From: Caldifarciminota bacterium | Lineage (GTDB): Bacteria; Hydrothermota; Hydrothermia; UBA1063; CAJXJZ01 | Assembly: GCA_027038175.1 (NCBI GenBank) | Contig: JALVYB010000057.1 | Coordinates: 1 to 38,520 of the forward strand | DNA length: 38,520 bases | Reading direction: 5' to 3' | Shown here: piece by piece, positions 16,825-23,416 of the stretch | Layout: every line of letters begins with the position of its first letter | Position numbering within the stretch: position 1 is the stretch's first letter | The notes under the pieces: generated by a model | The model's database searches: none | What the model was told of the DNA's origin: nothing | Seen by the model: only the letters and a program-made list of their open reading frames with translations | Translations under genes and position numbers: made by a program

Positions 16825-17321
16825 CTGTCCCCCAACTTTTCTTTAATCTCAAGTATCATTGATTTCAGTTCTGCAACCTGTTTCCGAAGGTCCTGTACCT
16901 CTAATTTGAGTCTCCGTACCTCTTCATTTTCACCTTCTGGATGTGGACCATGTTCATGGTGATGCTCATGTGGGTGAGGAGTTTCTTCGTAATGGTAATC
17001 TCCTTTCAGTAGTTCCTTAAGGACATCCTTTACCTTTCCGTATGCTCCTACAACAGGTTTTATGCCATATTGCATGAAAAACTCCTGTGCCCTGGGTCCC
17101 ATACCACCTGTCACTATCACATCAGCCCCAATCGTGTGTATGAATGCTGGCAACTCCCCTGGGTTATGTGCCTCCGCGTAGGGATTTTCTATGGATTCAA
17201 CTTTTTTAATTACGTTTCCATCTGCGACTTCAACAACCACGAAGTATGGACAGTGCCCAAAGTGGTAACTTATCACACTTTCAAGGTCCTTTGCCTCATC
17301 TGCTGTAAATGCAATCTTCAT
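16821..17321 (-). CDS. NifX/NifB-type dinitrogenase iron-molybdenum cofactor family protein with His-rich tail
   Basis: 166 aa from the ATG chosen because GGAGG lies 6 nt upstream; a longer frame from 17378 would run into the promoter. Residues 1-108 are the ribonuclease-H-like NifX/NifB C-terminal domain (MKIAFTADE, SYHFGHCPYFVVVEV, VIVTGGMGPRA). Residues 110-127 form a linker with eight histidines, and 133-163 a predicted coiled coil. No nitrogenase genes are nearby, and this family is widespread in anaerobes without nitrogen fixation, where it is thought to handle Fe-S or molybdenum cofactors. The His-rich tail suggests metal binding. Paired with PadR in one transcript. Confidence 0.85.
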   Translation of the reverse strand: MKIAFTADEAKDLESVISYHFGHCPYFVVVEVADGNVIKKVESIENPYAEAHNPGELPAFIHTIGADVIVTGGMGPRAQEFFMQYGIKPVVGAYGKVKDVLKELLKGDYHYEETPHPHEHHHEHGPHPEGENEEVRRLKLEVQDLRKQVAELKSMILEIKEKLGDS

Positions 17322-17342
17322 TTTTATCCTCCGTTTGAGAAT

Positions 17343-17381
17343 ATTATAATACCGATTAAACGTATATGCAAATTGCATATA
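17343..17381 (-). promoter_or_regulatory. promoter and palindromic operator of the nifX-like/padR operon
   Basis: On the minus strand TTGCAT (17366-17371) and a perfect TATAAT (17343-17348) are separated by exactly 17 nt. The -35 lies inside a perfect 19-bp palindrome, TATATGCAA-A-TTGCATATA (17363-17381). A repressor bound there would block RNA polymerase; the operon's own PadR is the natural candidate. Leader length is about 15 nt, followed by GGAGG and the ATG. Confidence 0.75.
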
Positions 17382-17623
17382 GAAACCGAAGAATGCTTTT
17401 TAATAGTGGGGATACGCTGAATGAATATAACTTTTTGATATATAGCATTTTATATTATGCTGTGTATTAATTTTCGTCAGTGATTCGGACACAGAGAACT
17501 TTAGAATACGCTGTAAAATAGATATTTTAATTTTGTAATTTGACAAATCAACGATTTACCCGTAAAATACATAAGCGAAATTGCTTAATGCTTATGTTTT
17601 AGGAACTGAGGAGGAGTTATAAA
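17382..17623 (+). promoter_or_regulatory. divergent intergenic region with the hsdM promoter
   Basis: A+T-rich spacer between the divergent padR and hsd operons. On the + strand TTGACA (17540-17545) and TAAAAT (17563-17568) are spaced by 17 nt, a near-consensus promoter giving a leader of about 50 nt. At the expected transcription start lies a 7-bp inverted repeat, CATAAGC (17570-17576) and GCTTATG (17590-17596), either an operator or a leader hairpin. A strong GAGGAGGAG precedes hsdM. Upstream, AGCAT/ATGCT (17444-17448, 17457-17461) form a weak hairpin, and ATACGCTG occurs twice. No ORF of substance is seen in the region. Confidence 0.7.
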
Positions 17624-19402
17624 ATGTTAGCAGACTGGCTGAAAAAGCGGTACGATTCGTTATGGGAGGCATTTGAAACAGATGCGTTCAGAGTTGAAGA
17701 TGCTTTACGGGTTCTTGAAGACAGGTTTCAGGACGACAGAGAGCAGGTGAATGTCATTCTCTCGGAACTCAGGAAGGCTGGTTATCTCTCTGTAAAACCT
17801 GATCCAGAGGATAGAAGAAAGAAGATTTACTCTTTAAAGGACAAAAAGGAGATAATAAAGGAGGCACTTTCCATGAATGAAAACAAACTTACGAGAGGCG
17901 ACCTTGAAAGGCTTTTAAAGAGGGCAGCGGATTTGATACGCACGAGGGTGGATTATACCTTTATTCTTGTGTTGCTCTTTTACAAGCGCATCTGTGACAA
18001 GTGGAAGGATGAGTATGAAAGGGCATACAATGAGGCAATAAAGGACGGATTTACAGAGGAAGAGGCAGATATTGAAGCCAAAAAGAGTACCTGGCATGAC
18101 TTTAATATACCTGAGGAGTTTTTGTGGGATAGATTGAGGTCAGAGCCTGCGAAATTGCCTGAGAACTTTTCAAAAGCCATGAAATCCCTTGCGGAAAAAA
18201 ACCCCGAGTTAAGGGATGTTTTTGCAAATATAGACTTTGTGCAATTCACTTCAAACCCGGAAAACGCAGAGATTTTAAGGCAACTTGTTGAACTCTTTAG
18301 TTCTTACTCCTTGAACAATGTATCCCCGGATATACTCGGAGAAGCCTACGAATGGATTTTAAGGTATTTTGCTCCTCAGAAAGCCAAGGAGGGTGAGGTA
18401 TACACTCCCCGTGAGGTAATAAAACTCATTGTTGAAATTTTAGACCCCAAACCTACAGAAAGCGTATATGACCCTGCCTGCGGTTCTGCCGGCATGCTTA
18501 TTATTTCTCACACGCACGTTAAGGAAAGATACGGGAAGAAAGAGGCTGAGAAACTGTTTCTCTACGGTCAGGAAGCCAACATAAAGACCCTTGCTCTTGG
18601 CAAGATGAATCTTTACATTCATGACATAAGGAATGCACAACTTGTTCTCGGTGATACACTTCTTTATCCCAAATTCAAAAAAGGTGACGGGGTTATGAAG
18701 TTCAAGGTGGTTATAGCCAATCCTCCCTGGAATCAGGACGGATACCCTGAAGATACTCTAAAAAAAGGCGAGTTCTGGAGGGAGCGGTTTAAATACGGTT
18801 TCCCCACAAAACAGTCTGCTGACTGGGCATGGATTCAGCACATGCTGGCATCAGCAGATAATCAGGACGGAAGGGTGGGAGTGGTAATTGACAACGGCTG
18901 TTTATTTAGGAGTGGAAGGGAAAAAGCCATAAGGTCAAAAGTAATAAAAGATGACCTTTTGGAGGCAGTAATACTTTTACCTGAAAAGCTTTTTTACAAC
19001 ACAGGAGCACCCGGTTCCATTCTCGTTTTCAATAAAAATAAACCGGAGGGTCGGAGAAAGAAAGTTCTATTTATCAATGCAAGTGAACTTTACGAACAGC
19101 ATCCTGAGGTAAGGAAACTAAACCGCCTTGGAGAAGAACATATTAAGAAAATAGTAAGCGCTTACAGGGAGTTTAAGGACATAGAGGGCTTTTCAAGGAT
19201 TGTTGATTTTGACGAGATTGAGGAAAACGATTACAACCTCAATGTCTCCTTGTATGTTTATCCGGTTGAGGAGGAAGAGGAGATTGATATACTGGCGGAG
19301 TGGAAGGCTATAAAAGAGATAGACAGGGAACTTGATAAGATTGATAGGAAAATTGAAGGCTTTTTAAATGAATTAGGATATGGCAAAGAAGACAGGGGAT
19401 AA
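17624..19402 (+). CDS. hsdM: type I restriction-modification system methyltransferase subunit HsdM, with N-terminal winged-helix extension
   Basis: 592 aa. Residues 1-80 look like a winged helix (FRVEDALRVLEDRF, VILSELRKAGYLSVKPDPEDRRKKIYSL). The canonical HsdM begins near residue 85 (MNENKLTRGDLERLL), includes the N-terminal helical domain, SAM motif I DPACGSAGM (283-291) and the adenine-methylation motif NPPW (366-369), and ends in the usual helical tail. The product N6-methylates adenine in the target site and forms the enzyme core with HsdS. An internal ATG at 17873 could produce the short form, but the upstream ATG has the better binding site. Unlike standard hsdMSR operons, hsdS does not follow; four unrelated genes intervene. 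Confidence 0.93.
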   Translation: MLADWLKKRYDSLWEAFETDAFRVEDALRVLEDRFQDDREQVNVILSELRKAGYLSVKPDPEDRRKKIYSLKDKKEIIKEALSMNENKLTRGDLERLLKRAADLIRTRVDYTFILVLLFYKRICDKWKDEYERAYNEAIKDGFTEEEADIEAKKSTWHDFNIPEEFLWDRLRSEPAKLPENFSKAMKSLAEKNPELRDVFANIDFVQFTSNPENAEILRQLVELFSSYSLNNVSPDILGEAYEWILRYFAPQKAKEGEVYTPREVIKLIVEILDPKPTESVYDPACGSAGMLIISHTHVKERYGKKEAEKLFLYGQEANIKTLALGKMNLYIHDIRNAQLVLGDTLLYPKFKKGDGVMKFKVVIANPPWNQDGYPEDTLKKGEFWRERFKYGFPTKQSADWAWIQHMLASADNQDGRVGVVIDNGCLFRSGREKAIRSKVIKDDLLEAVILLPEKLFYNTGAPGSILVFNKNKPEGRRKKVLFINASELYEQHPEVRKLNRLGEEHIKKIVSAYREFKDIEGFSRIVDFDEIEENDYNLNVSLYVYPVEEEEEIDILAEWKAIKEIDRELDKIDRKIEGFLNELGYGKEDRG

Positions 19403-19451
19403 AGGCAGTGGGAAGTTGAGGATTTCAGATGGGTATTTAAACGTTTGGGGC

Positions 19452-19488
19452 TTGACATTACGCACTGTTAAGTGTATAATACACTTAA
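19452..19488 (+). promoter_or_regulatory. perfect-consensus promoter with palindromic operator before the nucleotidyltransferase gene
   Basis: TTGACA (19452-19457), 17 nt, TATAAT (19475-19480): a full sigma-70 consensus. A perfect 9-bp inverted repeat, TTAAGTGTA (19468-19476) and TACACTTAA (19480-19488) around TAA, overlaps the -10. Further CACT/AGTG half-sites lie on both sides (19463-19474 and 19482-19496). A strong promoter buried in a dyad is the usual arrangement for an autorepressed unit such as a toxin-antitoxin or defence operon. The likely regulator is the winged-helix protein encoded by the second gene, which is inference. Confidence 0.85.
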
Positions 19489-19512
19489 AATTAGTGAAAA
19501 AGGTACTTAAAT

Positions 19513-20106
19513 ATGCTTATACCTAAGCAGATGGACGAAGTTTTCAGGGCTCTGGAAAGCCAGATTCGGCAGCAAAATGGGAATAAGGTTTCCCTCGTAA
19601 TCATAGGAGGGACCGCGCTGGCTGCAATTGGAAGTTTTGTGCGAAGGTTCACAAAAGATGTGGATGTTCTGGGAGAGGCAGTGGAAGATGCGGGAGAGGT
19701 GAAAATACAGAAGATTGAACGTTTTCCGGAATTTTTACATAAGGCAATTCAAAAAGTTGCAAGGGATTTTGGTCTTCCTGAAAACTGGATGAATTTGGGT
19801 CCTGCTTCCCAGTTAGATATGGGCTTACCGGATGGTTTTCAAACCCGCTTAATACGCAAAGCATACGGAACTCATCTTGTACTTTACTTTGCAGGGCGTA
19901 AGGACTTGATTCATTTTAAACTTTTTGCTGCTGTTGACAGGGACGATTACCACGTAGAAGACCTTTTTGCACTTAAACCTACCAGAGAGGAATTGCTGGA
20001 AGCAGCAAGGTGGACTTTAACTCAGGATGTTTCTCCTGCGTTTCGCACGTTGCTTGAGCAATTTTTAAACAAAATGGGGTACAAAGATGTTGCCGAACAG
20101 CTTTAA
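19513..20106 (+). CDS. nucleotidyltransferase-fold protein (AbiEii/DUF6036-like), first cargo gene
   Basis: 197 aa. It shows the DNA polymerase-beta-type minimal nucleotidyltransferase signature: GGTALAAIGSFVRRFTKDVDVL (starts at 32), with the GG motif and acidic pair Asp49/Asp51, then RKDLIHFKLFAAVDR (129-143) and a trailing helix, as in AbiEii and DUF6036 proteins. Relatives are toxins or antitoxins that transfer nucleotides to tRNA or protein partners. A modest AAAAAGGT lies about 9 nt before the ATG, behind a perfect-consensus promoter. It overlaps the next gene by 20 nt, so the two products are probably made together. Fold assignment is good; activity and whether it is the toxic or protective partner are unknown. 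Confidence 0.72.
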   Translation: MLIPKQMDEVFRALESQIRQQNGNKVSLVIIGGTALAAIGSFVRRFTKDVDVLGEAVEDAGEVKIQKIERFPEFLHKAIQKVARDFGLPENWMNLGPASQLDMGLPDGFQTRLIRKAYGTHLVLYFAGRKDLIHFKLFAAVDRDDYHVEDLFALKPTREELLEAARWTLTQDVSPAFRTLLEQFLNKMGYKDVAEQL

Positions 20107-21409
20107 GAGTAAATTTACCAGTACCTTTGTGGAGATTTTGTGGAAACAGTGGCGGAAACTCGGTGTCTCGGTGTGGGGAGATAAAAAATATATCTGGGAA
20201 TGGCTTATTGACCCTGAAGCGCTGATTGTTGCGACGTATTTATTTCAGGAAGAAGACCCGCACCTTTTCCATGTTATGAAAAAGTGGATTGAGGTTAACC
20301 ATCGTTTCCTTAATCTGGCGAGGTTGAAAAGGATATGGAAACAATATTCAGAAGTTGCAAAACAGTTTAAAATCCCTGTAAATAAACAAATAGAAATTCA
20401 AGAGTGGGTGAGAGTAAAAGACAGAAGCAGGGCAGAGGAGATACTTTCTACACCAGACTGGGAAGACCCAACTCTTTTGTGGCTTAAACTCCGTGCGTTT
20501 ATGGGATCTGGTGCACGTTCTGATACCATTATATACTTTTTCTACCATGACATAGGCACTACCTTTTCTATCGCTCGCAATATGTTTATAGACCAGAAGA
20601 GTGTTCACGAGGTCATGCGTATCTGGGAACCGGTCGGTTATGTTCGCAGATTCGGACAGAAAAGAGGCTATATAATTTCAGCGGTTTTTAGAGAGAATAT
20701 CTTTAAGACAATGGAAGTTAAACACCTTCCTGTGTGGTTTAATGCCGGAAAGGTATTTACGGGGTTGGCTCTTGTAAGTGGGGCTGTTAACAAATACTTT
20801 GAGCATCAGGACGCTTATATATTATCTTCTCATATTCGGGACATACTCCCGATGATAAGGGAAATATGGGAGATAACAGGTCTGAAATTGCCGGGCTCGG
20901 CGAAATATCCCGGGAAAGAATATGTACCGGTATTTCTTCAATCCTTATATGAAGTTTCTCAACGTCTGGGGCAACGAGGTGATGCTTATAAAAGAGAAAC
21001 ACAGGAAAACAAAATTACTCCGACTGTCAATGAAACTGGGGGTAATTATATGAGTTTTAATGAATACGAAATGTATGATGCAGCCTATCGTGCTCTTCGC
21101 AGGCGGTATCCTGCCAGAGAAGGCTGGGATATTATTCCGCAGGATACAAGGAGCGGGTACAGACCTGATTTTGTGGTGGAAAGAAAAAACTCAAGTGGTA
21201 TAATAGAGAGGATTGTTGTTGAGGTTAAGGCTGTGTGCAGAATTACCTGGAGATATATAGATCAAATAAATAAGTATGTGCGAAATTTATCCGGTAAGAA
21301 TGTAAAAATTGTTGCTAAATACCTTATAGTTCCCTCAGGTGCGGATATTGATGATATAGTACCGGGTGATATTGAAGTTATTTATTTAAGGAATTTTTTG
21401 TGTGAGTAG
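20087..21409 (+). CDS. winged-helix protein with C-terminal PD-(D/E)XK nuclease-like domain, second cargo gene
   Basis: 440 aa, family not recognised. Residues 1-140 are helical and Trp-rich. About 145-205 resembles a winged helix (SDTIIYFFYHDIGTTFSIARNMF, then a wing ending RRFGQKRGYIIS). Residues 320-440 carry a PD-(D/E)XK pattern: helix AYRALRRRYP, PDFVV with Asp361, then VVEVKAV with Glu379 and Lys381, and a following helix. DNA binding plus DNA cleavage, or a nuclease-fold recognition domain, is plausible. ATG 20087 lies inside the nucleotidyltransferase gene, behind GGGGT. The pairing recalls AbiE modules (winged-helix AbiEi with nucleotidyltransferase AbiEii), but gene order is reversed and AbiEi lacks this nuclease-like domain. 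Confidence 0.65.
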   Translation: MLPNSFKSKFTSTFVEILWKQWRKLGVSVWGDKKYIWEWLIDPEALIVATYLFQEEDPHLFHVMKKWIEVNHRFLNLARLKRIWKQYSEVAKQFKIPVNKQIEIQEWVRVKDRSRAEEILSTPDWEDPTLLWLKLRAFMGSGARSDTIIYFFYHDIGTTFSIARNMFIDQKSVHEVMRIWEPVGYVRRFGQKRGYIISAVFRENIFKTMEVKHLPVWFNAGKVFTGLALVSGAVNKYFEHQDAYILSSHIRDILPMIREIWEITGLKLPGSAKYPGKEYVPVFLQSLYEVSQRLGQRGDAYKRETQENKITPTVNETGGNYMSFNEYEMYDAAYRALRRRYPAREGWDIIPQDTRSGYRPDFVVERKNSSGIIERIVVEVKAVCRITWRYIDQINKYVRNLSGKNVKIVAKYLIVPSGADIDDIVPGDIEVIYLRNFLCE

Positions 21410-21424
21410 AAACGGAGGAAAGAG

Positions 21425-23416
21425 GTGGAAGAGAAAAAGGATATAGAAAGACAATCGGATAATAAGAAAGAGAATGAGATTAAGTTAAACTTATTAAGTG
21501 AAGTTCCAGTAGAAGAAGATAGATTTGGAGTCCATGAAAGGGTTGCAGATTTAATCTACAGGATTATTGAAAAAATAACCGAAAAGGATAAATGCAAGAA
21601 GAAAAATACTATTGGGTTATTTGGCACTTGGGGAGCAGGGAAATCTTCAGTTATTAATATTTTAAAGTACAAATATAAAGAAAAATTAGAAGTGTTGGTT
21701 TTTGATTCGTGGGCATATAAGGATGACCTGTTGAGAAAAACATTTTTAGTTCAAGTAGCAAAGTTTTTGAATTTAGAGTCTAAGCTGGTTTCAGAAGTCT
21801 TCGAGAAGAGGAAGAAGGGGAATTCTGAGCCTACAGTTAAAGAGTATTTGACGAAAAGAATAATAGAACAAAAAGTCGATAAACACCCTAAGATAGATAT
21901 TACCTTACCACTTTACATTATACTTGTACTTTTAGTATTCAGTTTATTAACACAAATTTTCCAAGTTTATTTACCACAAAATAAGGAACTTGTTTTTTTA
22001 AGTATATTCTTATTCCTATCTGTAATAGGTTGGTTTGCTAAAGAGAGGTTACATCTTAAGGAAATTTTCTCTCCATTTTTAGGAGGCTATTTTGATGTAA
22101 CGGAAAATTCAGTTACTGCTGAGAGTAAAGATGTTACCACCGAACAATTCCAGGAGTTGTTCTCAAATCTAATTGATAGATGGATAAAAGATAAGGTAGA
22201 TAACAATAAAAAACTTGTTATAGTGCTTGATAATCTTGATAGGGTGACCAACGAAACCGTTTTGAAATTTATTTCTCTTTTACAACTTGTGACCGAGGCA
22301 TTGATGCACGATGAGAGAGAATATTTATGCGAACGTGTAATATTTATAGTTCCAATTGATAAGAAACGTTTGTTGGACATATTGGGCTCAATAATGTTAA
22401 GCAAAGGAGTTGTGGGGGATGAAGAGAGTTTGGAATCGGATGGATCTAATAGTACAGGTAATACTTCTAACATCCAAGAGATAGACTCTAGAAATTCACG
22501 CGAGAATTTTGCTGAAGATTTTATTGAGAAAATTTTCCCATATACTGTGACTTTGCCGGAATTGGTTCCGAGAGGCTGGAAGAAATTCTTTGCTGAAAAA
22601 TTTATGGAAGCCTTTGAGAATAATAAAATCGGTGATTTTGATATAGAGCTAATAATGAGATTATTCCAGAGAGGGCTGGAAGTCTCCAAAGATAAACTCA
22701 CTCCGAGGGAAATAATCAATTTTATTAATCAAATGGTAACGCATTGTATATACTGGTATGAAGGGAATAAAATAAATGGGCGGTTTCTTATAAACCTGGC
22801 AGCCTTTGTCTCTATCGAGCGTTATGAATCGAAATTCCTTGAAAACATGGATAATCTTTTAAACTTAAGCAATGTACTCGGCAGTTCTGAAGTTATCAAA
22901 AGGTCCATTAAACCTTATCTTGATTCTGGTTATTTGGATTTGAATGCAATGGTAGAAGACTTTTTGAGATTTAAATTCAAAACAAAATATGTTGGCGAAA
23001 TACTCTATGGCAACAGGTTAGAAAATGCTTTAGTTGATGGTTCTTTAGAATCTGTTCAGACTATTTATAAACAGCTCAATGATGAATATGCCTTCAGCAG
23101 ATTAGTTCTAACTGTTCTTCATGATAATATTAAAGTCTTGAGCATGGATATAAGAAGGTTGGGAAATTGTTCTTATGCATTGAAGAGTTATATAGAGGAA
23201 AGTCAGTATAAAGAAAGTATTCTTAAAGAATTGGAATCGGCTATGAAAAATTTTGTGAGTGGCGATGATGGAAAGGCTTCAACCTTGGATGCAAATTCCA
23301 CTAAGGGTGTTGTGTATATGCTTAAAAATATTTCCAAGGAGACGACTAAAAGGGACTTATTTGAGAAAATCGTTAATGTTTTAATAGCCACAGAGTTGGA
23401 GGAAGAAAATGAGTAA
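21425..23416 (+). CDS. KAP-family P-loop NTPase with two transmembrane segments, third cargo gene
   Basis: 663 aa. Walker A is GTWGAGKSS (67-75) and Walker B LVIVLDNLDRV (264-274). Two hydrophobic segments (about 159-180 and 188-206) are inserted between them, the hallmark of KAP NTPases, named after Kidins220/ARMS and the phage-excluding PifA. The NTPase domain would face the cytoplasm beside the membrane. The C-terminal 260 residues are helical without known motifs. A GTG start follows GGAGGAAAG; the gene starts 16 nt after the nuclease-like gene and overlaps the next by 8 nt. It is clearly more A+T rich than hsdM or hsdR, which suggests recent transfer. A role in phage-triggered membrane or abortive response is inference from family members. 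Confidence 0.82.
   Translation: MEEKKDIERQSDNKKENEIKLNLLSEVPVEEDRFGVHERVADLIYRIIEKITEKDKCKKKNTIGLFGTWGAGKSSVINILKYKYKEKLEVLVFDSWAYKDDLLRKTFLVQVAKFLNLESKLVSEVFEKRKKGNSEPTVKEYLTKRIIEQKVDKHPKIDITLPLYIILVLLVFSLLTQIFQVYLPQNKELVFLSIFLFLSVIGWFAKERLHLKEIFSPFLGGYFDVTENSVTAESKDVTTEQFQELFSNLIDRWIKDKVDNNKKLVIVLDNLDRVTNETVLKFISLLQLVTEALMHDEREYLCERVIFIVPIDKKRLLDILGSIMLSKGVVGDEESLESDGSNSTGNTSNIQEIDSRNSRENFAEDFIEKIFPYTVTLPELVPRGWKKFFAEKFMEAFENNKIGDFDIELIMRLFQRGLEVSKDKLTPREIINFINQMVTHCIYWYEGNKINGRFLINLAAFVSIERYESKFLENMDNLLNLSNVLGSSEVIKRSIKPYLDSGYLDLNAMVEDFLRFKFKTKYVGEILYGNRLENALVDGSLESVQTIYKQLNDEYAFSRLVLTVLHDNIKVLSMDIRRLGNCSYALKSYIEESQYKESILKELESAMKNFVSGDDGKASTLDANSTKGVVYMLKNISKETTKRDLFEKIVNVLIATELEEENE

Noticed and set aside
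17444-17461. AGCAT/ATGCT hairpin as a terminator
   Set aside because: The stem is only 5 bp, A+T rich and lacks a T-run; neither flanking operon ends there.
19513-21409. A plain AbiE toxin-antitoxin pair
   Set aside because: Gene order is reversed, and the winged-helix partner carries a PD-(D/E)XK-like domain not present in AbiEi; similarity is at the level of parts only.
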